NCBI RefSeq assembly: GCF_001696715.1
Contig: NZ_MBFM01000001.1
Span: 701,383 to 734,774 of the forward strand
Length of the DNA stretch: 33,392 bases
From: Thauera phenolivorans
GTDB lineage: Bacteria; Pseudomonadota; Gammaproteobacteria; Burkholderiales; Rhodocyclaceae
Reading direction: 5' to 3'
Shown here: piece after piece, positions 1 to 7,488 of the stretch
Position numbering within the stretch: position 1 is the first letter of the stretch
Layout of the letters: each line of letters starts with the position of its first letter
Translations under genes and position numbers: made by a program
Notes under the pieces: model-generated
What the model saw: only the letters and a program-made list of their open reading frames with translations
Told to the model about the DNA's origin: nothing
Databases searched by the model: none

Positions 1-65
1 TCCACGAGCATTTTTCCGCCCCCTTCGACCCGCAGGACGACAAGGTGCTGTGGCTCGAGCCCTGA
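1..65 (+). CDS. C-terminal end of an unidentified protein (partial)
   Basis: Reading from base 3, an open frame encodes twenty residues ending in LWLEP and a TGA stop at 63-65. It enters from outside the window. The stretch is acidic and aromatic and looks like an ordinary protein C-terminus, but it is too short to assign to a family. It converges on the minus-strand DUF3616 gene. A short GGCCG/CGGCC hairpin just after the stop could help terminate transcription, although there is no T-run. Confidence 0.45.
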   Translation, partial: HEHFSAPFDPQDDKVLWLEP

Positions 66-107
66 GGCCGGCTTCGGCCCTTCGTGCACACGCCGGCGGC
101 CCCAGCC

Positions 108-1196
108 TCAGCCACGCCGCAGCATGTCGCCGAAAACGACGCCTTCGCCCGCCTTGCGATCCGGGCCCGGCGTATCGTAAAGCGCGATCCAGTCCGCACC
201 CTTCTTCGCGAGCGAGGCGGGCAGCCTGCAGAAGGCCTCGGCCTGATCGGTCCCGCGTCCGTGCGGCAGGGGGAGCATTGCTTCGACCCCGGTCTCGAAG
301 CGCACCGGGGCGCGGTTGGCCGCCAGGCAGGGCTTCGCGCCCGCCCACCTGAAGACGTGGATGTCACCGTCGAGCACCATCGTCGGACCGGCAAGGATGT
401 AGAGGTCGTCGCCCGAATAGTGCAGATCGCGGACCCCGAGCCCCTCGAGCTGCAGGAAGTGCTTCCTGATCAGGGTGCCATCGTCGTCGAGCGGCACCAG
501 CCGCAGATGCTTCCGCCGCGCTTCGACCTCGATCTCGAGCACTGCGGTCCATCCGCGCAGCACCGGCCCGCGCAGCCCGAGCAGCAGCCGGTGGCCGTCC
601 GCGGCGATGCCCTCGATGTCGAAGCCATTGTCCTTGCCCGGCAAGTCCAGGTACGGCGCGAAATGGGGATCGTCCGCAAGCGCGCGGATCAGCCGGTTGG
701 AATCGGCATTCCCCTTCAGCCTCGACGCACGCCGGCCGTCCTTCGTTTTTCGGACCACGCAGGGCGCGCCGTCGGCGTCGATCTCGATCGGCAGGCGCGC
801 CAGCAGGCGTCGATTGGGGTCGAGCTTGAGCTTCGCGAGCCGGCGTGCGTTCCGCCCGTCGCCGCGGTCGTCCTTGGGCTTCTTGCGCTTGAGCCCGTGC
901 GACCCCGCCACCCAGAGGTAGCCATCGGCGACCGACATGCCCTCGATGTCGGCCTCTTCGCCAGCATCGCCGGGCAGGTCGAGCAGTTCGGCGAGCGGGA
1001 AGCGGCGCCCCTCGCCAAATCGCAGCAGCTCTCCGCCCACCGGTTCGAGATGGCGCAGGCGGTCGACCGCGCAGGCCTCGTCGCCCGCCACCCACAGCCA
1101 GTCATCGGTAAAGGCAGCGCCGGAAAGGTCCGAATGCACCTCCCTGCCCGGGGAGAACTCGAGGCGGATGGCGTTCGTTATGCGTTCGATGGACAT
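108..1196 (-). CDS. DUF3616 domain-containing protein
   Basis: A 362-residue protein resembling the DUF3616 family, thought to form a beta-propeller-like fold; no biochemical role is established. Recurring blade-like signatures are visible: DLSGAAFTDDWLWVAGDE near the N-terminus, EADIEGMSVADGYLWVAGSH near residue 80, FDIEGIAADGHRLLLGLRGP mid-protein and LEGLGVRDLHYSGDDLYIL near residue 270. Each has the E-G-hydrophobic pattern seen in phytase-like and SdiA-regulated propellers. The start at 1196 is chosen over an upstream codon at 1226 because GAGG lies a suitable distance before it. There is no signal peptide, so the protein is probably cytoplasmic. It is divergent from the amidotransferase gene at 1457. 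Confidence 0.8.
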   Translation of the reverse strand: MSIERITNAIRLEFSPGREVHSDLSGAAFTDDWLWVAGDEACAVDRLRHLEPVGGELLRFGEGRRFPLAELLDLPGDAGEEADIEGMSVADGYLWVAGSHGLKRKKPKDDRGDGRNARRLAKLKLDPNRRLLARLPIEIDADGAPCVVRKTKDGRRASRLKGNADSNRLIRALADDPHFAPYLDLPGKDNGFDIEGIAADGHRLLLGLRGPVLRGWTAVLEIEVEARRKHLRLVPLDDDGTLIRKHFLQLEGLGVRDLHYSGDDLYILAGPTMVLDGDIHVFRWAGAKPCLAANRAPVRFETGVEAMLPLPHGRGTDQAEAFCRLPASLAKKGADWIALYDTPGPDRKAGEGVVFGDMLRRG

Positions 1197-1456
1197 CGAG
1201 TCGGCCCTCGGTAGTTGACGGCGCACAGGCGACGATCGCGCCGCCCCTCCTACTCCGCCGCAGGCATGAATGTTAGCCTCTCACGGGATTGCGTGGATGA
1301 CCGCCGGCCGCGTGAAACGCGGGGCTGAACCCGAACGCGGAGCACGTTCGGGTGCCTGCGGACGACGCGCGCTGCATCCGGTCCTGGCCTGTCTCGTCGC
1401 AGGCCAACGACGGAGCCGATCGCGGTGTTTTCCCTGCGCTTGACGGAGCTGACCTC

Positions 1457-2176
1457 ATGAAGATCGCCCTGGCCCTGCGCCACATCCACTTCGAAGACCT
1501 CGGTACGCTGGCGCCGCTGCTGCGCGAGCGCGGCTTCGAGGTGCGCTACCTCGATCCCGCCGTGGACGAGCTGTCGGCGGTCGATGCGGGATCGGCGGAT
1601 CTCGTCGTCGCCCTGGGCGGCCCGCTCGGCGCCTTCGACGAGAACGTCTATCCCTTTCTGGCGGCCGAGCTGCACCTGATCGAGCGGCGCCTGGCCAGCG
1701 GCCGTCCGCTGCTCGGCATCTGCCTGGGCGCGCAGCTGATCGCGCGCGCGCTCGGGGCCGCGGTGGCGCCCATGGGCTACAAGGAAATCGGCTTCGGCGC
1801 ACTGACGCTGACGGACGACGGCCGGGAGTCCACGCTGGCGCCGCTCGGCGGCGTGCCGGTGCTGCACTGGCACGGCGACCGCTTCGCGCTGCCCGCGGGC
1901 GCCAGGCTGCTGGCCGGCACCGACCGCTGCGCGCAGCAGGCCTTCGCGATCGGCGACGCGGTGCTCGGCCTGCAGTTCCACCTCGAAGCCGACGCCAGCC
2001 GCATCGAGCGCTGGCTGGTCGGCCACTGCTGCGAGCTCGCCCAGGCCGGCGTCGACCCGCGCGCGTTGCGCGCGGACGCCCGGCGCCATGGTGCGGCGCT
2101 GGCGGCAGCGGCGCGCCTCGTCATCGGCGGCTGGCTCGACCGGCTGCAAGGCGCGAACGCTTCCGCGGCGGACTGA
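1457..2176 (+). CDS. class I glutamine amidotransferase family protein
   Basis: A 239-residue stand-alone class I glutamine amidotransferase (GATase1), the family that hydrolyses glutamine to supply ammonia to a partner or that acts as a gamma-glutamyl hydrolase. The nucleophile elbow GICLGAQ places Cys89, and LQFHLEA supplies His175 and Glu177, completing the Cys-His-Glu triad. An oxyanion-type GGPLG stretch lies near residue 54. The ATG at 1457 follows GGAG at 1445-1448; upstream in-frame codons lack this. It is similar in size to GMP synthase-like amidotransferases with no synthetase domain attached. No neighbouring synthetase gene indicates its acceptor, so the substrate is unknown. Confidence 0.85.
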   Translation: MKIALALRHIHFEDLGTLAPLLRERGFEVRYLDPAVDELSAVDAGSADLVVALGGPLGAFDENVYPFLAAELHLIERRLASGRPLLGICLGAQLIARALGAAVAPMGYKEIGFGALTLTDDGRESTLAPLGGVPVLHWHGDRFALPAGARLLAGTDRCAQQAFAIGDAVLGLQFHLEADASRIERWLVGHCCELAQAGVDPRALRADARRHGAALAAAARLVIGGWLDRLQGANASAAD

Positions 2177-2206
2177 CGGGCATCCTGCGGGAGCGCTGCG
2201 GGCTTG

Positions 2207-2430
2207 TCGGACCGCTTCGAACACGCCCGCAGGACCCATCCCGATGCACATGCACATGCTGATCATGCCGTGGCGCAGGCGTGCGTCGCGCTGCATCGCC
2301 GCCATCAGGGTGGCCGTGCGGATCACCCCGGTCGCCCCCAGGGATGACCGAGGGCGATCGCGCCTCCCCGGAGATTGATCTTCGCCGGGTGGAGCCCGAG
2401 CTGGCGTGCAACCGCTAGCGCCTGGGCGTG
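2207..2430 (-). pseudogene. remnant of a thiolase (acetyl-CoA acyltransferase) C-terminus, frameshifted
   Basis: Read on the minus strand from about 2430, the frame gives AQALAVARQLGLHPAKIN followed by the thiolase hallmark GGAIALGHPWG. It then shifts frame at a run of five Gs (plus-strand C run 2335-2339) and continues as ATGVIRTATLMAAMQ and later GMGPAGVFEAV. These match the last ~75 residues of the thiolase family, including the GGAIALGHP active-site His motif. The catalytic C-terminal Cys region is degraded: the usual CIGxGxG reads CMCIGMGP. The rest of the enzyme is missing. The remnant starts inside the 3' end of the tautomerase gene, so the upstream part was probably lost in a deletion that joined the two. 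Confidence 0.75.
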
Positions 2431-2834
2431 GCGCGCGCGGCGATCTCGTCGCGGCGCCTCACGCTCGCGGGCTCGCCGCCGATCGACCAGTTCTCGGGCT
2501 GCACCGGGACGATCCCGCCCCGGACGAGGCTGCGCTCGACACCGAGCACGTCGGCGACGATGTCGGTGAATCCGGCTAGCAGCCGGTGGCGCTCCTCGAG
2601 CGGCCGCCCTTCCATGACGATGAAGCTGAAGTACGGCGCCCGCGTCCCCTCGCGGCTGACCGGCACCCCGCCCACCGCGGTCAGCTCGGGACGGTAGAGG
2701 TGGATGAAGGCCCGGACACGGTCGATCGGGCAGCGCAGCACGTCGGCGAAGAAGCGGCTCGCTTCGGTGAGCAGGCGCTCGTGCTGCTCGGTAGCGTAGT
2801 GCCCCTCGGCGAGATGAAAATGAAGAATTGGCAT
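2415..2834 (-). CDS. fused two-domain tautomerase family protein
   Basis: A 139-residue protein of the 4-oxalocrotonate tautomerase superfamily with two beta-alpha-beta units in one chain. The amino-terminal Pro (MPILHF) that acts as the general base is present. The position equivalent to Arg11 of 4-oxalocrotonate tautomerase is His, so the substrate probably differs. A second unit begins near YFSFIVMEGRPLEERHRL and runs to GIVPVQPENWSIGG, with no Pro start of its own. The gene follows the SDR gene by 18 bp and appears to be the last gene of the dmpC operon. The final residues (ATPRR) overlap a thiolase remnant in another frame, so this C-terminus may be recent. It resembles cis-CaaD or MSAD-type fused tautomerases in layout only. 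Confidence 0.75.
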   Translation of the reverse strand: MPILHFHLAEGHYATEQHERLLTEASRFFADVLRCPIDRVRAFIHLYRPELTAVGGVPVSREGTRAPYFSFIVMEGRPLEERHRLLAGFTDIVADVLGVERSLVRGGIVPVQPENWSIGGEPASVRRRDEIAARATPRR

Positions 2835-2852
2835 GCTTGGTTGTTCCTCGGT

Positions 2853-3620
2853 TCAGGGCAGGCCGCGCCGACGGCCGGCGTCCAGCATCAGGGTGGAACC
2901 CGTCATCGCATCAGCCTCGGGTGCAAGCAGGAGCGCAACCGCCCACGCCACCTGCTGCGGCGTGACGAAGGCGCCGATCGACGACTCCGCCTTCATTTCA
3001 TCCAGCACGGCATCGACGGCGATCCCACGCAGCGTGGCGCGGTTGGCGGCCACGCGGTGCAGGCGTGCGGTGTCGGCAGGCCCCGGCGCGATGGTGTGGG
3101 CGGTGATGCCGCGCGGACCGTAGGCGAGGCTGAGCTGCCGCATGACGTTGATCAGCGCCGCGTTCGCCACCCCGGCCGCGGCGGCATAGGCGGTGGGCTC
3201 GAGGCCGTAATGGCCGCCGATCGCGACCAGTCGCGCGCCCTCGGCCAGCCGCGAGTCGGCCGCGCGCACGACGCGCAACATGCCGCCCACCTTGATGTTC
3301 ACCGCATCAACCACCGACTCGGTCGCTGCGGCCAGGATGCCGCCGGCCACGGCGACACCTGGACCGTGCACGACCATGCGGACCGGCCTGTCGAGTACGG
3401 CGGCGATGCGCGCGACCGCCGCGTCGGACGCAATGTCGGCCTCGCACGCCACGATGTCCGGATCGCCGCCGGCGAGCACTGCCAGCGACGCCGCGCTGCG
3501 CGCGACGGCGATGACGCGCAGGCCTTCGGCGCGCAGCCGCGCCACGATCGCCTGGCCGAAGTCGCCGGTGGCACCGACGACCACCGCCAGCTCCCGGCCT
3601 GTCTCTCTCGAATCCGTCAT
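2853..3620 (-). CDS. SDR-family protein lacking the canonical Ser and Lys
   Basis: A 255-residue Rossmann-fold short-chain dehydrogenase/reductase homologue. The dinucleotide-binding loop GATGDFG lies at residues 16-22, a structural Asn at 109 (VNIK), and a C-terminal GSTLMLDAG typical of classical SDRs at 241-249. The catalytic region reads AIGGHYGLEPTAYAAAAG: the usual Ser is Gly, and the residue four after Tyr145 is Ala149 instead of Lys. Oxidoreductase activity by the standard mechanism is therefore doubtful. The start at 3620 is preceded by GGAGG, and the upstream codon at 3656 lacks that support. It lies 55 bp after dmpG and 18 bp before the tautomerase gene, and so is probably cotranscribed with the meta pathway. 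Its role is unknown. Confidence 0.8.
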   Translation of the reverse strand: MTDSRETGRELAVVVGATGDFGQAIVARLRAEGLRVIAVARSAASLAVLAGGDPDIVACEADIASDAAVARIAAVLDRPVRMVVHGPGVAVAGGILAAATESVVDAVNIKVGGMLRVVRAADSRLAEGARLVAIGGHYGLEPTAYAAAAGVANAALINVMRQLSLAYGPRGITAHTIAPGPADTARLHRVAANRATLRGIAVDAVLDEMKAESSIGAFVTPQQVAWAVALLLAPEADAMTGSTLMLDAGRRRGLP

Positions 3621-3675
3621 CGCAGCCCTCCTTCCTTCTTGTCGTTGACCGGGCATATGGCCCAGGTCCCGGCGC

Positions 3676-4734
3676 TCAGGCCGCGGCGTCCGTCAGCAAG
3701 CCGCGCGCCTTCGCCATCGTCATCGCGGTGTCCTGGATCATGTCTTCTTGACCCGCGATCATCTTCTTGTGGCCAAGCTCGACCAGGATGTCGCGCGCCG
3801 GCACGCCAAAGCGTTCGGCGACCCGCTTGGCATGAAGGAGGAAGGTCGAGTACACCCCGGCGAAGCCGAGCGTCAGCGAGTCGCGGTCGACCCGGACGAT
3901 GTGGTCCATCATCGGCACGACGAGGTCCTCGGCCACGTCCATGAGCTTGAACAGATCGACACCGGTCTCGATGCCCATGCGCTCGCATACGGCGAGGAAG
4001 ACTTCCAGCGGCGTGTTGCCGGCCCCCGCGCCCAGCCCGGCGACAGAGCCGTCGATCCGGCTTGCCCCGGCGGCGATCGCCGCGAGCGAGTTCGAGATGC
4101 CCAGCCCTAGGTTGTGATGGCCATGGAAACCGATTGCGGTCTCGGGCGCGAGCACCTCGCGCAGGGCCTGGATGCGGGCGGTGACGTCCTCCGGCAGCAT
4201 GTAGCCAGCGGAGTCGGTGACGTAGATCGTCTGCGCCCCGTACGACTCCATCAGCTTGCCTTGCCGGGCGATGCCGGCCGGGTCGTTGAGGTGGGCCATC
4301 ATCAGGAAGCCGGTGGTGTCCATGCCGAGCTTGCGGGCGTAGGCGATGTGCTGCGGCGAGGTGTCGGCCTCGGTGCAATGGGTGGCGACGTGCACGCTGC
4401 GCGCGCCCGCATCGAAGGCCGACTGCAGCTCGCGCATCGTGCCGAGCCCCGGCACGAGCAGCACCGAAACCTTCGCCCGCTTCATCCGCGACGCTACCGC
4501 CGAGATGTACTCTTCATTGCTCGCGAGTGCGAAGCCGTGTTGCAGCGAATTGCCGCCGAGCCCCGCGCCGTGCGTCACCTGCAGGTAGGGGATGCCGGCG
4601 TCGTCGAGCGCGGTGGCCACCTTGACCATCTGCTCGACGCTGATCTGTTCGCGCTTGGCATGCATGCCATCGCGCAGGCACATGTCGTGCAGGATGACCT
4701 TGCGGCCCTTGAGCGCGGTCGAATCGATGTTCAT
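3676..4734 (-). CDS. dmpG: 4-hydroxy-2-oxovalerate aldolase
   Basis: A 352-residue class II pyruvate aldolase of the DmpG/BphI/MhpE family. It cleaves 4-hydroxy-2-oxovalerate to pyruvate and acetaldehyde and channels the aldehyde to DmpF. The N-terminal motif [14 protein letters not shown] contains the catalytic Arg21, metal ligand Asp22 and base His25. GFHGHHNLG near residues 202-210 supplies the two metal-binding His residues (204 and 206). Length matches the family. It overlaps dmpF by four bases (ATGA), typical of a tightly coupled aldolase-dehydrogenase pair. The next gene downstream is the SDR homologue after 55 bp. Confidence 0.96.
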   Translation of the reverse strand: MNIDSTALKGRKVILHDMCLRDGMHAKREQISVEQMVKVATALDDAGIPYLQVTHGAGLGGNSLQHGFALASNEEYISAVASRMKRAKVSVLLVPGLGTMRELQSAFDAGARSVHVATHCTEADTSPQHIAYARKLGMDTTGFLMMAHLNDPAGIARQGKLMESYGAQTIYVTDSAGYMLPEDVTARIQALREVLAPETAIGFHGHHNLGLGISNSLAAIAAGASRIDGSVAGLGAGAGNTPLEVFLAVCERMGIETGVDLFKLMDVAEDLVVPMMDHIVRVDRDSLTLGFAGVYSTFLLHAKRVAERFGVPARDILVELGHKKMIAGQEDMIQDTAMTMAKARGLLTDAAA

Positions 4735-5645
4735 GCTGCCTCCCTGATCTTGAGCTGAATTTTTCCGGCGAGGATCTCCTCGGCGAACATCTCGGCGGTG
4801 CGCGTCGCCGCGGCGGTCATGATGTCGAGGTTCCCGGCATATCGCGGCAGGTAGTCGCCGAGGCCGGCGACCTCCATGAACACCGACACCTTGTTGCCGT
4901 CGAAGGCGGGCCCGTTCACCAGCCGGTAGCCCGGCACGTAGGTCTGTACCTCGGCGATCATGCGCAGGATCGATTCGGTGATGCGGGCCTGGTCGGGCTC
5001 GTCGTCGGTCACGCAGTAGATCGTGTTGCGCATGATCATCGGCGGCTCGGCCGGGTTGATCACTGCCAGCGCCTTGCCGCGGCGGGCACCGCCCACCACG
5101 CAGATGGCGTTCGAGGTCGTGAAGGTGAATTCGTCGAGGTTAGCGCGGGTGCCGGGACCAACCGACTTCGACGCCAGGCTGGCCACGATCTCGGCGTAGT
5201 CGACGCTCTGCACGCGAGACACCGCATTGACGATCGGGATCGTCGCCTGCCCCGCGCAGGAGATCATGTTGACGTTCATCTCCACCCGGTCGGCATGCTC
5301 GCGCAGGTTCACCGTCGGCACGCAAAGCGGGCCGATCGCGGCCGGCGTGAGGTCGATCATCATCACACCGAGCGCGTTGAGCTTGCGGCTGTTTTCGGCG
5401 TGCACATAGGCACTGGTGGCGTCGAACGCGATCTGGATGCCGTCCTCGAGGACGTACGGCAGCAGGCCGTCGATGCCCTCGGCGGTGGTCTTCAGCCCCA
5501 TCTCGCTGGCGCGCCGCAGCCCCTCGGACTGCGGGTCGATCCCCACCATCCACACCGGCTCGAGCACCGCGCTGCGCTTGATCTTGTAGATCAGGTCAGT
5601 GCCGATGTTGCCAGACCCGATCAGGGCGCACTTGATCTTCTTCAT
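4731..5645 (-). CDS. dmpF: acetaldehyde dehydrogenase (acylating)
   Basis: A 304-residue acylating acetaldehyde dehydrogenase of the DmpF/MhpF/BphJ family. It oxidises acetaldehyde with NAD+ and CoA to acetyl-CoA, the last step of the meta pathway. The nucleotide-binding GSGNIGTDL lies at residues 10-18 and the nucleophilic cysteine at residue 130 in [12 protein letters not shown]. It forms a channelling complex with DmpG in characterised homologues. Its ATG overlaps the dmpI stop (the bases TGATG are shared), and its stop overlaps the dmpG start, so translation of the three is probably coupled. Confidence 0.96.
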   Translation of the reverse strand: MKKIKCALIGSGNIGTDLIYKIKRSAVLEPVWMVGIDPQSEGLRRASEMGLKTTAEGIDGLLPYVLEDGIQIAFDATSAYVHAENSRKLNALGVMMIDLTPAAIGPLCVPTVNLREHADRVEMNVNMISCAGQATIPIVNAVSRVQSVDYAEIVASLASKSVGPGTRANLDEFTFTTSNAICVVGGARRGKALAVINPAEPPMIMRNTIYCVTDDEPDQARITESILRMIAEVQTYVPGYRLVNGPAFDGNKVSVFMEVAGLGDYLPRYAGNLDIMTAAATRTAEMFAEEILAGKIQLKIREAA

Positions 5646-5869
5646 CAGTCCTGTTCCTCGCTGATCGGCGCGCTTTGTGCGGCCGTGCGTTGTGCCATCG
5701 TCTGGCCGGCGACGAAGAAGCCGTCGGCACGGTGTTCGGTGATCATGATCCGGACCGCGTCCACCCTGACCCCCAGGCTGTGCACCAGGGCGTCGGTGAC
5801 CGCCCGCGCCGCCGCCGACTTCTGCTCGGCGGTGCGGCCTTCCATCATGTGCATCTCGATAATCGGCAT
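5645..5869 (-). CDS. dmpI: 4-oxalocrotonate (2-hydroxymuconate) tautomerase
   Basis: A 74-residue tautomerase that interconverts the enol and keto forms of 4-oxalocrotonate. All four classical functional residues are present, counted after removal of Met: Pro1, Arg11, Arg39 and Phe50. The chain is about ten residues longer than the usual 62-63, with a polar tail ending in SEEQD. It lies 13 bp after dmpH and its stop overlaps the dmpF start. Compare the second, two-domain tautomerase at 2415-2834 at the end of the same operon, where the Arg11 equivalent is His. Confidence 0.94.
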   Translation of the reverse strand: MPIIEMHMMEGRTAEQKSAAARAVTDALVHSLGVRVDAVRIMITEHRADGFFVAGQTMAQRTAAQSAPISEEQD

Positions 5870-5882
5870 TGCTCAGTCCCCT

Positions 5883-6686
5883 TCACTCGACGAAACGCAT
5901 CGACACGCTGCCCAGTTCCTGGAAGCGCGCGACCACGTTGTCGCCGGGCTTGACCGCGACCGCCTCGGTGATGCCACCGCTCATGACGAAGCTGCCTGCG
6001 GGCAGGTGCTCGTCCATCTCAGCAAGGATGTTCACCAGCATCGCGATCGCCTCCGTCGGGTGGCCGAGCACCGCGCCGGAGGCGCCCATCGCCACCATCT
6101 CGCCGTTCTTCTCGAGCACCACGCCGAGCGTGCGCAGGTCCAGTTCCTCGGCATAGCGGGCGCGACCGCCGGCGACGAAGCGCGCCGACGAGCCGTTGTC
6201 AGCGACCACGCTGGCAAGATCGAACTTGAAGCCGGAGAAGCGCGAGTCGATGATCTCGACCGCCGGCACCACGTAGTCGGTCGCTGCAAGCACGTCTTCA
6301 CGGCTGCAGCCGGGGCCGCGCAGTTCCTTCTTCAGCACGAAGGCCACCTCGCACTCGACGCGCGGATGCACCAGGTCGCAGGTGGAGATCGCCGAGTTCT
6401 CGGGCCGCGCCATACGGTCGGTGAGGAAGCCGATCGAGGGAACGTCCACCCCCATCTGTTGCATCTTCGCCTTCGAGGTCAGGCCGGCTTTCCAGCCGAC
6501 GAGCCGGTGGCCCTGGGCGATGAACCGGCGGCGCAGTTCGCTCTGCACCGCGTAGCCGTCGGCGATTGTCATCGCCGGATACTCGTCGGTGAGTTTGGGG
6601 ATCGCGTAGGCGCGGGTCTGCGCGCCCTCCACGCGTTCGCACAGGCGCACGATGTCCTCGCGCGCCAGGGTCAGATTGGCCTTCAT
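5883..6686 (-). CDS. dmpH: 4-oxalocrotonate decarboxylase
   Basis: A 267-residue member of the hydratase/decarboxylase branch of the fumarylacetoacetase superfamily. It decarboxylates 2-oxo-3-hexenedioate to 2-oxopent-4-enoate and acts in complex with DmpE in characterised pathways. The metal-binding signatures are visible as HPRVECEVAFVL and VPAVEIIDSR. I separate it from DmpE by its N-terminus (GYAVQSELRRRFIAQGHRLVGWKAGLTS) and by order. The start at 6686 has GGAAGGAG upstream and overlaps the dmpE stop (ATGA). The open frame extends further upstream to 7001 but there it only shadows dmpE. Confidence 0.93.
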   Translation of the reverse strand: MKANLTLAREDIVRLCERVEGAQTRAYAIPKLTDEYPAMTIADGYAVQSELRRRFIAQGHRLVGWKAGLTSKAKMQQMGVDVPSIGFLTDRMARPENSAISTCDLVHPRVECEVAFVLKKELRGPGCSREDVLAATDYVVPAVEIIDSRFSGFKFDLASVVADNGSSARFVAGGRARYAEELDLRTLGVVLEKNGEMVAMGASGAVLGHPTEAIAMLVNILAEMDEHLPAGSFVMSGGITEAVAVKPGDNVVARFQELGSVSMRFVE

Positions 6687-7480
6687 GCCGCACTCCTTCC
6701 GGAAAACTTCACCCGGCAGCTTCCGAGGCCGCCGACAGTGCATACGAGTTCGTCGCCGTCGGCGACCGGCACCAGCGCCGACTGCGAGCCCGACAGGATC
6801 ACTTCGCCGGCCTTGAACGGAATGCCCAGGGTGCCGAGCGTATTCGCCAGCCAGGCGACCGCGTTCGCGGGCGAGCCCTGCACCGCGGCGCCCACGCCGG
6901 TGGAGAACAGCTCTCCGTTCTTTTCCACCAGCATGCCGGCGAGCGTGATGTCGAGTTTGCGCGGGTCGCCCTTCGTGCGGCCGAGCACATAGACGCCGCA
7001 CGAGGCGTTGTCCGCCACCGTGTCCTGGATCTTGATGTTCCAGTCGGTGACGCGCGAATCGACGATCTCGAAGCAGGCCAGCACGTAGTCGGTGGCACGG
7101 ATCACGTCCATCGCGGTGACGCCCGGGCCCTGCAGGTCTTGCTTCAGCACGAAGGCGAGTTCGGCCTCGGCCTTGGGCTGGATCAGGGTGCCGAGGTCGA
7201 TCGTGTCGCCCTCCTGGTACACCATGCCCGAGGTCAGCATTCCGAAATCGGGCTGATAGACTCCGAGAAAATCCTGCACCGGCTTGCTGGTGGCGCCGAT
7301 CTTCTTGCCGACGATGGTTTCACCGGCCGCCACACGGCGCGCCACGAAGCGCTCCTGGATGCGATAGGCGTCCTCGATCGTGATGTCGGGTTCGCGCTCG
7401 CGCAGCGGCGGCACGGTGCGGCGGGCGAGCCAGGCTTCGTAGAGCTCGTCGCCGTATTGCGTGATCTTGTTGTCGTCCAT
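6683..7480 (-). CDS. dmpE: 2-oxopent-4-enoate (2-hydroxypenta-2,4-dienoate) hydratase
   Basis: A 265-residue vinylpyruvate hydratase. It adds water to 2-hydroxypenta-2,4-dienoate to give 4-hydroxy-2-oxovalerate, the DmpG substrate. The metal ligands fit Glu105 and Glu107 in AEAELAFVLK and Glu138 in CFEIVDSR. The start at 7480 (MDDNKITQYG) lies 8 bp after the dmpC stop; the longer open frame back to 8464 is only the antisense-like shadow of dmpC coding. It overlaps dmpH by four bases, in keeping with the DmpE-DmpH complex known from homologues. Confidence 0.93.
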   Translation of the reverse strand: MDDNKITQYGDELYEAWLARRTVPPLREREPDITIEDAYRIQERFVARRVAAGETIVGKKIGATSKPVQDFLGVYQPDFGMLTSGMVYQEGDTIDLGTLIQPKAEAELAFVLKQDLQGPGVTAMDVIRATDYVLACFEIVDSRVTDWNIKIQDTVADNASCGVYVLGRTKGDPRKLDITLAGMLVEKNGELFSTGVGAAVQGSPANAVAWLANTLGTLGIPFKAGEVILSGSQSALVPVADGDELVCTVGGLGSCRVKFSGRSAA

Positions 7481-7488
7481 GGAAGGCC

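Noticed and set aside
2196-2232. CTGCGGGC/GCCCGCAG hairpin after the amidotransferase gene
   Set aside because: Perfect eight-pair arms but a 21-base loop and no T-run, and it lies inside the thiolase remnant. Not convincing as a terminator.
1250-2326. Minus-strand 358-codon frame opposite the amidotransferase gene
   Set aside because: Only its first ~40 codons are meaningful, as thiolase remnant. The rest is the antisense shadow of the amidotransferase gene.
5295-6992. Plus-strand 565-codon frame opposite dmpF, dmpI, dmpH and dmpE
   Set aside because: No ribosome binding site or family signature, and it is fully antisense to four confidently assigned genes.
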